64,000 bases of DNA, taken from the NCBI GenBank assembly GCA_963995505.1, contig OZ023180.1, positions 4,278,501 through 4,342,500 on the forward strand. The letters run 5' to 3'. A model generated the notes under the pieces. That model was given only the letters and a program-made list of their open reading frames with translations, was not told the origin of the DNA and made no database searches. This DNA comes from Hypericum androsaemum (lineage: Eukaryota; Streptophyta; Magnoliopsida; Malpighiales; Hypericaceae). Shown here one piece after another: positions 24,591-35,168 of the stretch. The translations under genes and the position numbers were made by a program. The stretch's first letter is position 1. Every line of letters starts with the position of its first letter.

Positions 24591-25009
24591 CTCCCCTTCC
24601 TCTACACTTAACTAAACCCTAAACCAACTCAAAAGTGGCTCCTAAAGATCGAAACTTGGCGTTCCACGGACCCTAAAGTTTCATTAAAAAGGCAGCAACA
24701 AACGTTGAAGAGCTCCAAGATGCTCCCTTTCCGGCGCGAACCAGCCCTAAAAGAACAAAAATCAAATCTTTTCTTATATTGCGGTAATCGACGGGGCTAA
24801 TTTTGGGAGGAAGGTGAAGGGTGGGAAGGAGGAGCGGAAACGGAGACCACACGCGACCAGTTTAAGATGCGAAGATGAGCCCTTCGGCCCGTAATTAAAA
24901 TAGGCCCAATAGTGGTTTGGGCCACCACTCCAGATTAGGAAAAACAGCTTCTTTACACATTCTTGGCCACAATTATATATTCCCGAGATAGTTTGAGAGT
25001 TGTTCTAAT
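24591..25009. other. Upstream region of the 511-aa gene
   Basis: This is the 5' UTR and promoter side of the minus-strand gene. On - it is rich in 'aaccctaa'-like and GC-containing sequence at 24600-24880. Nothing else is recognised. Confidence 0.45.
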
Positions 25010-25585
25010 CAATATTTTTAAAACCGACTTGGAATTCTTAAAATTTCTGGTTCACTCGGTCTGACCAGTCGGATCAGTATTTCTATTTTATATTAATATA
25101 ATTAAATAATATTTAATAAATTTAATTTAACATAAAATATGATAAAATATTAATTAAATTCAAATATTTAGCAACTTTGTTATACAATTTATCCAAACAA
25201 AGTCTTCAAACATGAATTGAACAAGTCTAGAAGAACAAGAAGATGATTATACAAAATTTCAGGTTCGACATATTAGTCCAATTCGTTTGACTTAGTTGAA
25301 ATATTATCAAGAATTGCTAAAAAATAAGTTTTTTGTGATCAAAAAGTGATGTACACTCTCCAAATGTAGAAGTTGAGGTTTTGTTTCTAAATTAAATCAA
25401 ATAAAATGGAAAAAATAAACACTAATTTTTCTGATCTGAGCGAACCGGGTCACTCGGAAGTACCTGACCGGGTAGTCCGACCTGATTTTAGCCGGTCGAA
25501 CCACATTCTGAATTTTAGGGAAAAATTAACCCGAATTTAGTTCTGGGTAGTGGCCCGACCGGTCGGACTACAGTTTTTAAAATAT
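25010..25585. mobile_element. Short TIR element of a GGTCCGACCGG-rich family
   Basis: The termini are inverted, aatatttttaaaacc on the left against ggtttttaaaatatt-like on the right, with dispersed 'gaccggtcgg' motifs near both ends. The direct repeat ttgttctaat (25000-25009 and 25586-25595) flanks it. The interior is AT-rich without a gene. It resembles 52128-52596. The superfamily is uncertain; an hAT relative is possible. Confidence 0.65.
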
Positions 25586-26024
25586 TTGTTCTAATTTAAC
25601 TAGATTTTGAGTTCAAATTATCAACAGTGTTACAAAATTGGTGGGAGAAGTTTAACACCTTTCAAAATTTGGGGTGATAAAAATTGTTAAACTACAGAGA
25701 CTAAAATGCACTTTTCCAATGTTAATTGATGTCGTAAATAATTTTGACTCGTGACTTGGCGTGTTACAGATCATCGCTAACATTTTAAGTTATTATATAT
25801 TTTTAATGGGAACCTTAATTTGAAGTTTCGAAGAAGTCCCACCGTACAAATACAAACAACCGGTCACCGAGAGGGCAAAAGAAAAGAACATAAATCTTGC
25901 TGATCTGGGTCTATAGAAAAAGGGCAAATTATTCCATATTCTCTGGTATTTGGTCATCCTCTCTTTCGGGTCCCTGCATTTTAAAAACTGATTTTACCGT
26001 CTCTCGTGTTTGATTTTATCCATT

Positions 26025-27202
26025 GGGAAAAGTCCACTTAAGTACCCTGTGGTATCACGAAAAATCAAGTCAGTACCCTATGGTTTAAAACATATCAATT
26101 GAGTCAAACTTATTCCAAATAAAATCAATTAGAGGCCCGGACAGTTGCCCGGAGCCTACCCGTCCTGCTCGGACTTTGCCCGGCCACCCAGATCAGCCAC
26201 ATCAGAATTTGATGTTGACGTGGACATCACACCCTTCTCCTTCTTCTTCTTCTTCTTCTTCTTCCTTCAACCCATCACACCCAAAAACAAAATCAACTCA
26301 TCACACCAAAAAATAAAACCCAAAAAATTCATGGATCTGGCTCTACCGTGACTATCATCCCTGGTCCAAGAACATCCTCCCAAAATCACACCCACCCAAA
26401 AACATCCTTCAACCCATCACACCCACCCAAAATCAACCCATCTCTGGCGATGGTGCCTCCATCGATTTCGTTCGGCGCCCCCGTGACCGTCCTCCCTGGT
26501 CCAAGAACATCCTCGAGGTCCCTAGCGTGAACGACGTCGTCTTTCATGGCCATCATCTCCGGAACGATGTCATTTTCCATGGTTGTCACCTCCAGAATGA
26601 CGTCGTCTTCCATGGCCGTCACCTCCAAAACTGGCATCTTCCATGGCCGTCGCCTCGGGGAACGACGTCGTCTCCGGAACCGGCTTCACCGTCATGGGTT
26701 TTTGGTTTCTGTGATGGATTTTTGGTTGATAAAATTGGGTTTTTGGTTATTAAATTAGGGTAAATGGGGGTAGGCATATGTGATGGGTTTTGATTGTTGA
26801 TAGAAATCCTTCAAGTCATGGTGAATTTAGATTTAATTGGGTAAATTGGGTTTTGGTTGTTGAATTTTTTGGGTTTTATTTTTGGCTGTGATTGGTTGTT
26901 GAAGAGAGGGGAAGGAGGAGAGAGAGAGGGGGAAGAGAGAAGAAGAAGAAGAAGAAGAAGAAGAAGAAGAAGAAGAAGGGGGGAGAGGGATGCCCACGTG
27001 GCGCCACGTCATCGTAAAATGCTGATGTGGCCTGTTCAGATGGTCAGCCAAAATTTGGGCAGGACGGGTAGGGTCCGGGCAGCTGCCCGGGCCTCTAATT
27101 AATTTTAATTAGAATAAGTTTGACTCAATTGATATATTTTAAACTACAGAGTACTGACTTAATTTTTTGTGATACCACAGGATACTTAAGTAAATTTTTT
27201 CC
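26025..27202. mobile_element. Nested Mutator-like TIR element with perfect 9-bp TSD
   Basis: The target duplication is ttatccatt at 26016-26024 and 27203-27211. The TIRs are about 150 bp with gggaaaagtcc/ggattttttcc-type termini. TTC repeats (about 26230-26260) and GAA repeats (26941-26977) occupy mirrored positions in the two arms. A degenerate tandem repeat of about 27-33 bp ('gtcttccatggccgtcacctcc') runs at about 26530-26660. Its right arm matches 500-705. Confidence 0.88.
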
Positions 27203-27550
27203 TTATCCATTTGGTCATCTTCTCAAGTGAATCCTACCTTTCGGTCATATTCTCCGGCGACTCCGACAAACTTTTCTGCGAGCACCAAATTTTCGGCGAC
27301 CACCAATAATCAAACAAATGTATCGAAAACCCTAACTATATGATCTTCATCGGCGTACACGTGAAAGCAATGGGGGACCCGATCCAAAAGCTAGATTAGG
27401 CATTTGCCCGACAATTGCTCTTCGTACATATTAGTATCACCCACAAATTAATGAAAAATAGAAGCCGTTGTTACTAGGGACTCGATCCAAAAGCTTGAGA
27501 TCTCTAAGGTAAAAGAAAATAATTAAAAAGTTGAAGCGACAGTGAGGGGG

Positions 27551-27826
27551 ATGGCGGATCCGATCTCGACCTGATCGGCGGTGGACCTGCTCTCTGATCT
27601 GATGGGAGACACGCCGCCGTGGTTCAAGCCCAGCGCGTTTCTTTCGCCGGACTTCGATCCCGAGGCCTACATCTCAGAGCTTTGGACGTTCGTGCCGTTT
27701 TCGACGCTCTGGTCGGAGCTTCAGTCGCACCTTGCGTCCCTCAACCATGAGCTCGTCGTCCTCATCAACCGCCCCTCTCCTCGCATCTCCGGCGAACTGA
27801 AATGGAATCTGGGTCGAGTGAATTGA
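27551..27826 (+). pseudogene. COG2: Captured first-exon fragment of COG2 (conserved oligomeric Golgi complex subunit 2)
   Basis: The ATG at 27551 opens MADPIST, then an in-frame TGA (27572-27574), then continues SAVDLLSDLMGD, WFKPSAFLSPDFDPEAYISE and FSTLWSELQSHLASLNHELV. This matches the N-terminus of plant COG2, a Golgi tethering-complex subunit for retrograde traffic. Similarity stops at 'LINR', which in COG2 continues into DYADFVNL-type sequence. After that the frame runs into unrelated sequence (PSPRISGELKWNL) and stops. The stop at codon 8, the truncation and the location inside the TIR element at 25922-28385 mark it as a transposon-captured, non-functional copy. The full COG2 gene is not in this window. 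Confidence 0.82.
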
Positions 27827-28712
27827 ATTGAATCTTGGTCGCCGGGAACGACATTTGGGGATTTCTCGGTGGAATTCAATGGAAATTGAACGAAGAGGAT
27901 TGCAAATTGGGATTTCTTCAATAACCCCATCGATGGAAACCACATGGTAGAGATTCAAGGATTGCAAATTGGGGATTTTCTATTTTAGGGTTTATCAAGG
28001 ATTGAAATTTTGCGATTTCCATAATTGTGAGCTGCATTGTTGATATGGGTGCTCAATCTATTAACTTAGTTGATACGAGCTTATTTTTTTGGCCGGAAAA
28101 ATTTGCCAGAAAAAATTTGGTAGTCGCCGGAAAGTTTGCCGGAAATTTGGTGGTCGCCAGAGTTCGCCGGAGAAAATGACCAGAATGTTTGGTTCGTCTG
28201 AGAAGATGATCACAGGGGTATAATAGTCATTTCTTTGACAAGAATGAAAAAAAGAGAGCCGATGACGTCATCCAGGGACTCGAAAGTTGATAAAATCAAA
28301 TACAGAAGATGGTAAAATCAGTTTTTAAAATACAGGAATCGAAGAAGAAGATGACCAAATACCAGAAACTAGGAGTAATTTGCCCTAGAAAAACGCAAGC
28401 TGCTTTAGGTGGGTTCCGACCAGAACCAAGTAGCACCTGTCCCAATAAAACCGTATCTCCAAAAAATTCCAAGTATTTTTAAATTTTCCAGGAAGATCTT
28501 TTATTGGAAAATTTTGCCAACCCAGAAAGAGACAACCTTTTCAGATTAAAAGCCCAACCTTGATCCTCCTCCCTGACCCCAGTTAGCCGCTTGTTTACTT
28601 ACCATCTCCCAACGCTTCTTCAACTGTCTTCTCCACCAAGAAAGGGACAAGAAAAGATGACCGGCGACATTCTGGGTGGCCTTGTTCTGATCATCGTCAA
28701 GGCTTGAGGATC

Positions 28713-29437
28713 ATGTCCCAACCTGAAGTCTCCTACAGGCAAGTAAAGATCGTCGCTTCTTCGTTTTCCGGATTGTTCTCCTGCTGTTGTTACTTGTTGG
28801 GTCTCTTCTTAAAGTTGCGTTCTTGGGCGTCTGGGTTCTGGTTTTTTTTTTCCCTTCTCTTTTCTTCTTTGAGATTAATCTTCAAGAAAGGTGTGAACTT
28901 GGTTTCCCCCTACATGGGTTCTTTGGAATGTAATTTGGGTCTGGGGTGCGATCAAGCTCTTAGCCAAACCGATCGCGTTTGTTGTATCTTAACCAAAATG
29001 TTTCGACTTTTGAGGCTTGTTGTTGTGAGCACATTCATCTACAATGAATCATAGATCATTAAGTTCTGTCTTTCCTCTGCAGTTGCGGATCTTGTGGATA
29101 TCCATTGAACTTATCGTCTTCTAATCGCATCACCTCCGGCATTGGATCGGATTACCGGAAATCTATAAGGAAAGGCTTCATTTCTTTTGCTACCGTTGAC
29201 CTTAGTCGGTTCGCTCAAGTTGACGAGGTAAACTGCCTTCCGTTGTCTTGGGGCCGTTATCATTCCAAGACTAAACTTCTGTGTCGTAAATGTGAGGTTC
29301 ATATAGGCTACGGTTATGGAGATTCACCTGCTTTATGTGGTTTTGACTCGATAAACTCGATCAACACGTCTAGTTCGGCCTATGAAAAGTTCACAATAAA
29401 GATCCGGGCGCTGCAGCCTTCAGAAGAACAAAGCTGA
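28713..29437 (+). CDS. At4g08330-like zinc-ribbon protein (copy A, intact)
   Basis: Two exons, 28713-28738 and 29083-29437, give 126 aa (MSQPEVSYS, CGSCGYPLNL, ...RALQPSEEQS). The protein matches the plant family annotated as 'uncharacterized protein At4g08330, chloroplastic'. Paired cysteines C10/C13 (CGSC) and C76/C79 (CRKC), followed by HIGYGYGD, look like a single zinc site in a Yippee-like ribbon fold; that is inference. The intron begins GCAAGT, not GT. The nearby GT four bases downstream would put exon 2 out of frame, so a GC-AG intron is needed. The stop lies seven bases before the FBL12-like ATG of copy A. The same ORF is broken in copy C (38893-39197). Function is unknown. Confidence 0.87.
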
Positions 29438-29444
29438 CGTTAGC

Positions 29445-30844
29445 ATGGAAGATCCGGCAAATGATGGTGCTGCCTCCATAATGCACCTTCCTGATGACTG
29501 CCTCTTTATGATTTTCCGACAACTAGACTATAGCACCGATCGTGAATCATTCGGCTTGACTTGCAACCGATGGCTTAAGATTCAAAATCGAAGCCGCCGC
29601 TCCTTACAGTTTCAGTGTTCATTCACTGTTCTTGATCGTGCTTCGTTATCTAACAACAATCTTGTCATCAGTGCCTATCATCTTCGCAGGCTACTCATCC
29701 GCTTTCAACAGTTAAATAACTTGTCATTATCCGGCTGCACTGAACTGCCCGATTGCAATTGTCCGGTTCGAAGTTGTACTCCCTCTGCCTGGATTGTTGT
29801 TTTCAGATCACTAATAATGGCTTGTCCCTGGTCGCCAGAAGCTGCCCATTTCTCGGAGTGATCAGCCTCTATCGATGCAATATTTCTGATGTTGGGTTAG
29901 AAAGTTTGGCTCATGGTTGCTCTGCTTTGACACATATAAATCTCACACACAGCTTATTTGTGACCGACATCGGAATAAATACTCTGGCCAAAGGATGCTC
30001 CCAGCTCCAGTCGATTAAGATCTCTTGCTGCACATTTGTGAACGGTTCTGGCTTTCAAAATTGTTCACCAACTTTAACTTTTATATATGCAGAATTCTGT
30101 GCGCTTGTGCCAGAAGGTGTCACGGCGATGCTTACTGGTGGCGGAGTCGAGTTTCTAAATGTTTGGGGCATAAGATGGAATATACGTGCTCGTAGATTTT
30201 TTGCAACAATTGGTGCTAAATGAAATAAAGTGTCTAACATACAGATTCTTATGGATTTCATTCAACCCCCTTCCTTTCTATTTCAATTCAAAATTGGAAT
30301 GGCCGCGTTGGAAGGGGGGGCAGCTACTATATTGATATTTCTATGGGTATCCACTTTATAATCGGAGGGCCGTCTCGCCCGGATTAGATTCATAGTCATC
30401 TCATTTTTTTGTTTATTTTAAATACAAATCGATTGCTACTAACTTGTTCACTGAAAAACCACAAGGCTTAAAATTCTCAACCTTCGGATGTGCAGAAAAG
30501 CAGGAGATGACTTGATTATTGCTATAGCAAAGGGTTGCCCATTACTTGAAGAATGGAACCTAGCGTTGTGTCACGATGTCCGAATTTCAGGTTGGCAATC
30601 CATTGCGACACACTGTAATAGCTTAAAGAAGCTTCATGTGAATCGGTGCCGGAATCTGTGTGATCAAGGGCTAGCAGCTCTGCGAGACGGATGCAGAAGG
30701 CTCTCCGTTTTGTACATTAGTCGGATCGGTCGATCAGTTCCTCTGGAGTTGTTCAAACTGTATAGAAGCGATGTCCTAATCAGGGATGAAGAGATAATGA
30801 GTATAGGCCCTCATTGGATGGATAACTCTACGGGCCTCAATTGA
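29445..30844 (+). pseudogene. FBL12-like F-box/LRR gene, copy A (disrupted)
   Basis: It starts intact with MEDPANDGAASIMHLPDDCL and an F-box, then loses 16 bp at about 29754 relative to the intact copy at 39244. This shifts the frame and stops at 29861. The LRR part resumes in another frame at 29753-30223. There the coding sequence is interrupted by about 243 bp of unrelated DNA (30218-30460) replacing nine bases. The final part (30488-30844, ending GPHWMDNSTGLN) is again in frame with the intact paralogue. Two independent breaks mean no full protein can be made. The first 138 codons could still give an F-box-only peptide. The inserted DNA has no TIRs or target duplication that I can see. Confidence 0.9.
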
Positions 30845-31247
30845 ATGCTTTTGCTTGGAGAAGTTCCAAGTCGATGTAAAGAATCTACGTGAACTCTAAA
30901 AAGATAGACATGTATAGCGGTAAATCTAAGTGAATTTTATTACTACAGGCAAAGAGAAATGGTAGAGGAAGGTTGTCTCGCTATAGCTTATGTATACTAC
31001 TCCGCATTGGATCTGTCCTATCCCTTGTATCCCTATTATTTTATTTTTACTTCTGCTAGGCTATGTTATATTGTACCTCAACTTGAACTTTGCCATGATT
31101 CTACTCGCAATGTCAAACTACCTAAAAAAGATATTTCTTTTATTATAGTAAGATAATTTATTGTTCAAAATGTTCCTTTTTGATAATTCGGCTGCCATAC
31201 TAATCACCAGAATAATCTAGTTTTGCAGTAGGGAAAAATGTTATCTA

Positions 31248-31325
31248 TTGGGGTTGGCTATTTGAATTGGTCTAACTGGTAAGGTACTCAGATCTTTTTA
31301 AAGAGGTTTCGTGTTAGAGTCACTT
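31248..31325 (+). repeat. tRNA-derived SINE-like segment
   Basis: The sequence 'ggttggctatttgaattgg', then 'taactggtaag' and later 'gtttcgtgttagagtc', resembles A and B boxes of tRNA-related SINEs. It is repeated in diverged form at 34130-34200 after copy D. Confidence 0.4.
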
Positions 31326-31533
31326 CTAACAAGAAATCACTTCTAAATAAGTGCAAGAATATGATGGAACCAACCCCTGAGAGCTTGCTGCTTTGTTTTG
31401 TTCCCTCCTGGGAAAAGATAATTAGCCATCAAGGAAATCAACCACTTATCCAAAAAAACAAATCAGCCCAATAGGGAAGCAACCCCCTTTACATGGTTCT
31501 TTGGTTTCTTTTAGGTATTATTTTGATAAATGG

Positions 31534-31534
<1 letters not shown>

Positions 31535-31592
<58 letters not shown>
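31535..31592. repeat. (TA)n microsatellite
   Basis: About 28 uninterrupted TA units. Confidence 0.97.
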
Positions 31593-31594
<2 letters not shown>

Positions 31595-31785
31595 GAAAAT
31601 TTACATCAAACAATAAATAATTATATGGCTAATCTCTCGACCTGAAAGACTCCATGTACAAAATAAGACCTTGATGACCAAACTTCATGATATAATTCGA
31701 CCACATGAGAATAGTTCAGCCTATGAATAGTTCACGATAAAGATCCGGGCTCTACAACGTTCAGAAGAACGAAGCTGACACTAGC

Positions 31786-32869
31786 ATGGAAGTTCCTGCA
31801 AATAACAGTGCTGCCTCCATAATGCACCTTCCTGATGACTGCCTCTTTATGATTTTCCAACAACTAGACTGTAGCACCGATCGTGAATCATTCGGCTTGA
31901 CTTGCAACCGATGGCTCAAGATTCAAAATCGAAGCCGCCGCTCCTTACAGTTCCAGTGTTCATTCACTGATCTTGATTGCGCTTCATTGTCTAACAACAG
32001 TTAAATCGCTTGTCATTATCCGGCTGCACTGAACTACCTGATTCAAGCCTAAACCAATTGCATTTGTCTGGTTCGAAGTTGTACTCCCTCTACCTGGATT
32101 ATTGTTTTCAGATCACTGATAATGGCTTGTCCATGGTTGCCAGAAGCTGACCCTTTCTCAAAGTTATCAACCTCTATGAATGCAATATTTCTGATATTGG
32201 GTTAGAAAGTTTGGCTCATGGTACACATATAAGTCTCTCATACTGCTTTCTTGTGACCGATGACGGAATAAGTACTCTGGCCAAAGGATGCTCCCAGCTC
32301 CAAGCGATTAAGATATGTTGTTGCACATCTGTGAATGGTTCTGGCCTTCAATACTGTTCACCAACTTTAAGTTTCATAGATGCTAAATTATGCGCGCTTG
32401 TGCCACAAGGTGTCAAGGCGATGCTTACTAGCGGCGGAGTTGAATTTCTAAATGTTTCGGGCACAAGCTGGAAAATACACAGTGGTGACTTTTTTTCAAC
32501 AATTGGTGCTGGTTTTGCGACAAGGCTTAAAATTCTCAACCTTCGGATGTGTAGTGTTGCTGGGGATGACTTGATCATCGCTATAGCAAGGGGATGCCGG
32601 CTACTTGAAGAATGAACCTAGCATTGTGTCACGATGTCCGAATTTCAGGGTGGCAATCCATTGCAACACACTGTAACAACCTGGAGAAGCTTCATGTGAA
32701 TCAGTGCCAGAATGCAGAAGGCTCTGCGTTTTGTACATTAGTCGGATCGGTCGATCAGTGCCTCTAGAATTGTTCAAACTGTATAGAAGCGATGTTCTAA
32801 TCAAGGATGAAGAGATAATGAGTATAGGCCCTTATTGGTTGGATAACTCTGCAGGCGTCTATTGAATGC
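31786..32869 (+). pseudogene. FBL12-like F-box/LRR gene, copy B (degenerate)
   Basis: It opens with MEVPANNSAASIMHLPDDCL and an F-box. A deletion after 'tctaacaac' (about 32000) removes about 50 bp of the paralogue and stops the frame at 32004. A further stop, several deletions (e.g. the 'RNLCDQGLAALRDG' block near 32712 is missing) and frame changes follow. LRR-type text such as ISLSYCFLVTDDGISTLAKG and VKAMLTSGGVEFLNVSGTSW survives in separate frames. Upstream, about 80 bp of the At4g08330-like ORF end remains (31705-31785). Confidence 0.92.
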
Positions 32870-33543
32870 TTATACTTGGAGAAGTTTAAGTCGTCGTAGA
32901 ATTTTAAGTGAACTCCGGGGAAGATAGACATTTATAGCAGTAAATCTTAGTGAACTTTAATACAATAGTTTACTGTTCAGGATGTTCCTTTTTCTTTTTT
33001 TTATCCATGATAATTCAGATGAAATACTAATTACCAGAATAGTTTAGTTTCATAGGTCGAAAATCTCTAAATAAGTCTGGACAATACAACCAGCTAGCTA
33101 GTGCAAGAATATGATGCAACCCTTTTTTATTTTGTTTCTGGAGGGATCAGTAGACTCGGTATACATCTAAAACAACACAAAATGTGATGCAATCCTTCAC
33201 AAATTTGAATAAAATAAAACGTTACAAAATGTGATTCCATCATGCAACATTAACACCTTCGGGCATCCCTTTTTAGTACTATATGTTTCGCTTACATGCT
33301 TGCGATGATTCAATACAACATGAGCACCAGTACAAAAAAAATACAACATGAACACCAGCACAAGAATTATACAACAGGTGAGCAAACCGATCATGACCTC
33401 ATGAGCAGAGTAGAGGGCAGAGAGATTTGTTCTATGTGAAGATTCGTCGAGCTTCAAATCAAACTTCGTCCATCTCCGTTGTGGCATTGCATAGCTCCTT
33501 TCACTTGGTCCTAAGGTAATTGCACAGAGATTGGGAGACTAAA

Positions 33544-33939
33544 TTAGCCGCTACCTCCCTCACCCCATACGTTATCCCATCCACCACTTGGTGCAGCCTT
33601 AGGTCCCTCAATGTAGTTTTGATTTCCATGGGGGTTGGGAGGACCAGGAAGTCTGTTCGAATGCGGTCCTTGAACCTTTCTCGGCTTTGCTTTAATTCCG
33701 AACAGCCTCAAAACAAATCTAGCTAGCTCTCCATACAACATTCCTCCGAGGTCAAATAGCTGCAAAAAGAAATATACACACTTTAACGCTGTAGATTGAC
33801 TCGAACCTTTCCCGAATACACCATTGCTTTCAGCACTGAAAAGTATTGAGGTTAAAACGAAAGAGTATGAGGACTTGAATATTATTAGAAAGAAGCAAAC
33901 CTGAAGAAGAGCTGACATGAACATGTGGAAGGCCTGCGT
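33544..33939 (-). pseudogene. Duplicated 3' end of PEX13 (last exon and part of the preceding one)
   Basis: On -, 33544-33759 matches PEX13 exon 5 with the same stop and acceptor; its frame is still open (LFDLGGMLYGELARF ... WDNVWGEGGSG). 33901-33939 matches the last 39 bp of exon 4. Everything upstream is absent: at about 33940 the sequence switches to FBL12 3'-end DNA. It is a fragment in the copy B duplication and cannot encode a PEX13 by itself. Confidence 0.92.
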
Positions 33940-34390
33940 CTGAGAGGCGGATGCAAAAAATGCTTATGCTGGGAGAAGTTTAAGTTGATGTAAATCTAAG
34001 TGAACTTTAATACAATTATTTATTGTTCAAGATGTTTTTTTTCCTTCTTCTTTGATCCATATGATAATTCGGATGCCATACTAATTACCAGAATTATCTA
34101 GTTTTGTAGTAGGGTAAATGTTACCTATTGGAGTTGGCTATTTGAATTTGTTTAAGTGGCGAGACACTTGGAATCTCTTTAAAAAAGTTTCCGATTAGAA
34201 TCATCTCTAAATAAATCTCGACAATCATACGCTCAGATTAACTATAGGACACATTGCCTTGCTTACGTCCGGCTACTGCACGAAAAGATAATAATTAGCC
34301 ATCAAGGAGATCAACCACTTATCCAAAAAAAGAGATCAACCCAGCAGGAAAGAAAGCTCTTCCCTTCTTTGGTTTTAGTTAGGTTTTTCT
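33940..34390 (+). pseudogene. Copy D: last bases of an FBL12-like gene and its 3' flank
   Basis: The sequence 'ctgagaggcggatgcaaaaaa' resembles the codons around 'LRDGCRR' of FBL12, and then jumps to the 3' flank. 33960-34200 parallels 30860-31320 downstream of copy A. Only a scrap of coding sequence is present. Confidence 0.7.
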
Positions 34391-35159
34391 TTTGGTAAAT
34401 GAGTTAATTTTATATATACTAATAAAGATGTACGTGCGATGCGATTGTTTTTCAAAATTCGTAAAATATATTATTTATTAATTTTTTTGAATCGTACATG
34501 AATAATATGTTCTCTTACATATTTAATTATACTATTTTCCTTTTTGGTTTAGCAAAGACGTCATTAGAACTTTTTTGTACATGACGTTTTTTGCAGACGT
34601 TCAGCAACATCACCTTACGCGACTTTTTTGGCAATCGATTTCGTAAATGAAATAGTTTGAAAACTAATAACCACTGCGTAGCAACAAATCTGTAAATAGT
34701 TTCATGTAATTAAGATAATTGTTAAATATCATAAGCTTTGCCATCTTAACGGCTCTATAGCTGGCCGGCCGGGGCATATTTTTCATCGTCTTCTTTTTTT
34801 TTCTTTTTTTTGGTAAGCTTTCATCGTCTTTCTTTCGCTTCACTTTTCGTGGGTGGGCAACGGTACAAATTCAGAATTTAAATGTATCAGTTACTTTTAT
34901 ATAATTTTTTCGTAAGTGTTACATTTATCTAATACGTTTTTAAGCAGAATGATTAATAAATTCACCAATAGGGTTAACTTTTTTTTCTTTCGGATATCCA
35001 TATATTTTGGTTAATACAACTTGATATCCATTTAGTAATTGAATAATTGAGATCCGGAATGACTTTGAAAGATGAATATGATAAATGTAGAAATCTAAAA
35101 ATAGGGAAATTGGTTAATGATGGGTGCATTTGAATTTCAAACCTTTTAAATTCTAACAG
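34391..35159. other. AT-rich intergenic DNA
   Basis: No gene or element boundary recognised. Confidence 0.5.
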
Positions 35160-35168
35160 TTTATATTA

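Larger units (their letters stand above)
25922..28385. mobile_element. Mutator-like TIR element carrying a COG2 exon and a nested MULE
   Basis: The inverted repeats (25922-26020 and about 28195-28385) share 'tttggtcatc' and 'gggtccctgcattttaaaaactgatttta' blocks. The direct repeat tagaaaaa lies at 25914-25921 and 28386-28393. Its right arm carries 'gatgacgtcatcc', related to the gctgacgtcagc palindrome of the other elements. A second TIR element (26025-27202) is inserted into the left arm. The remaining interior holds a COG2 gene fragment. There is no transposase. Confidence 0.8.
30845..31700. other. Duplicated downstream flank with SINE-like piece and (TA)n
   Basis: The sequence after copy A is repeated after copies B, C and D, e.g. 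'tttattgttcaaaatgttc' with 'ccatactaat' and 'ccagaat'. A SINE-like stretch lies at 31248-31325, and 31535-31592 is a pure TA microsatellite. The 31595-31690 stretch resembles 37315-37415. Confidence 0.6.

Noticed and set aside
28713..28742. Use of the GT at CAA|GTAAAG as donor for the At4g08330-like exon 1
   Set aside because: It would shift exon 2 out of the conserved CGSCGYPLNL frame.
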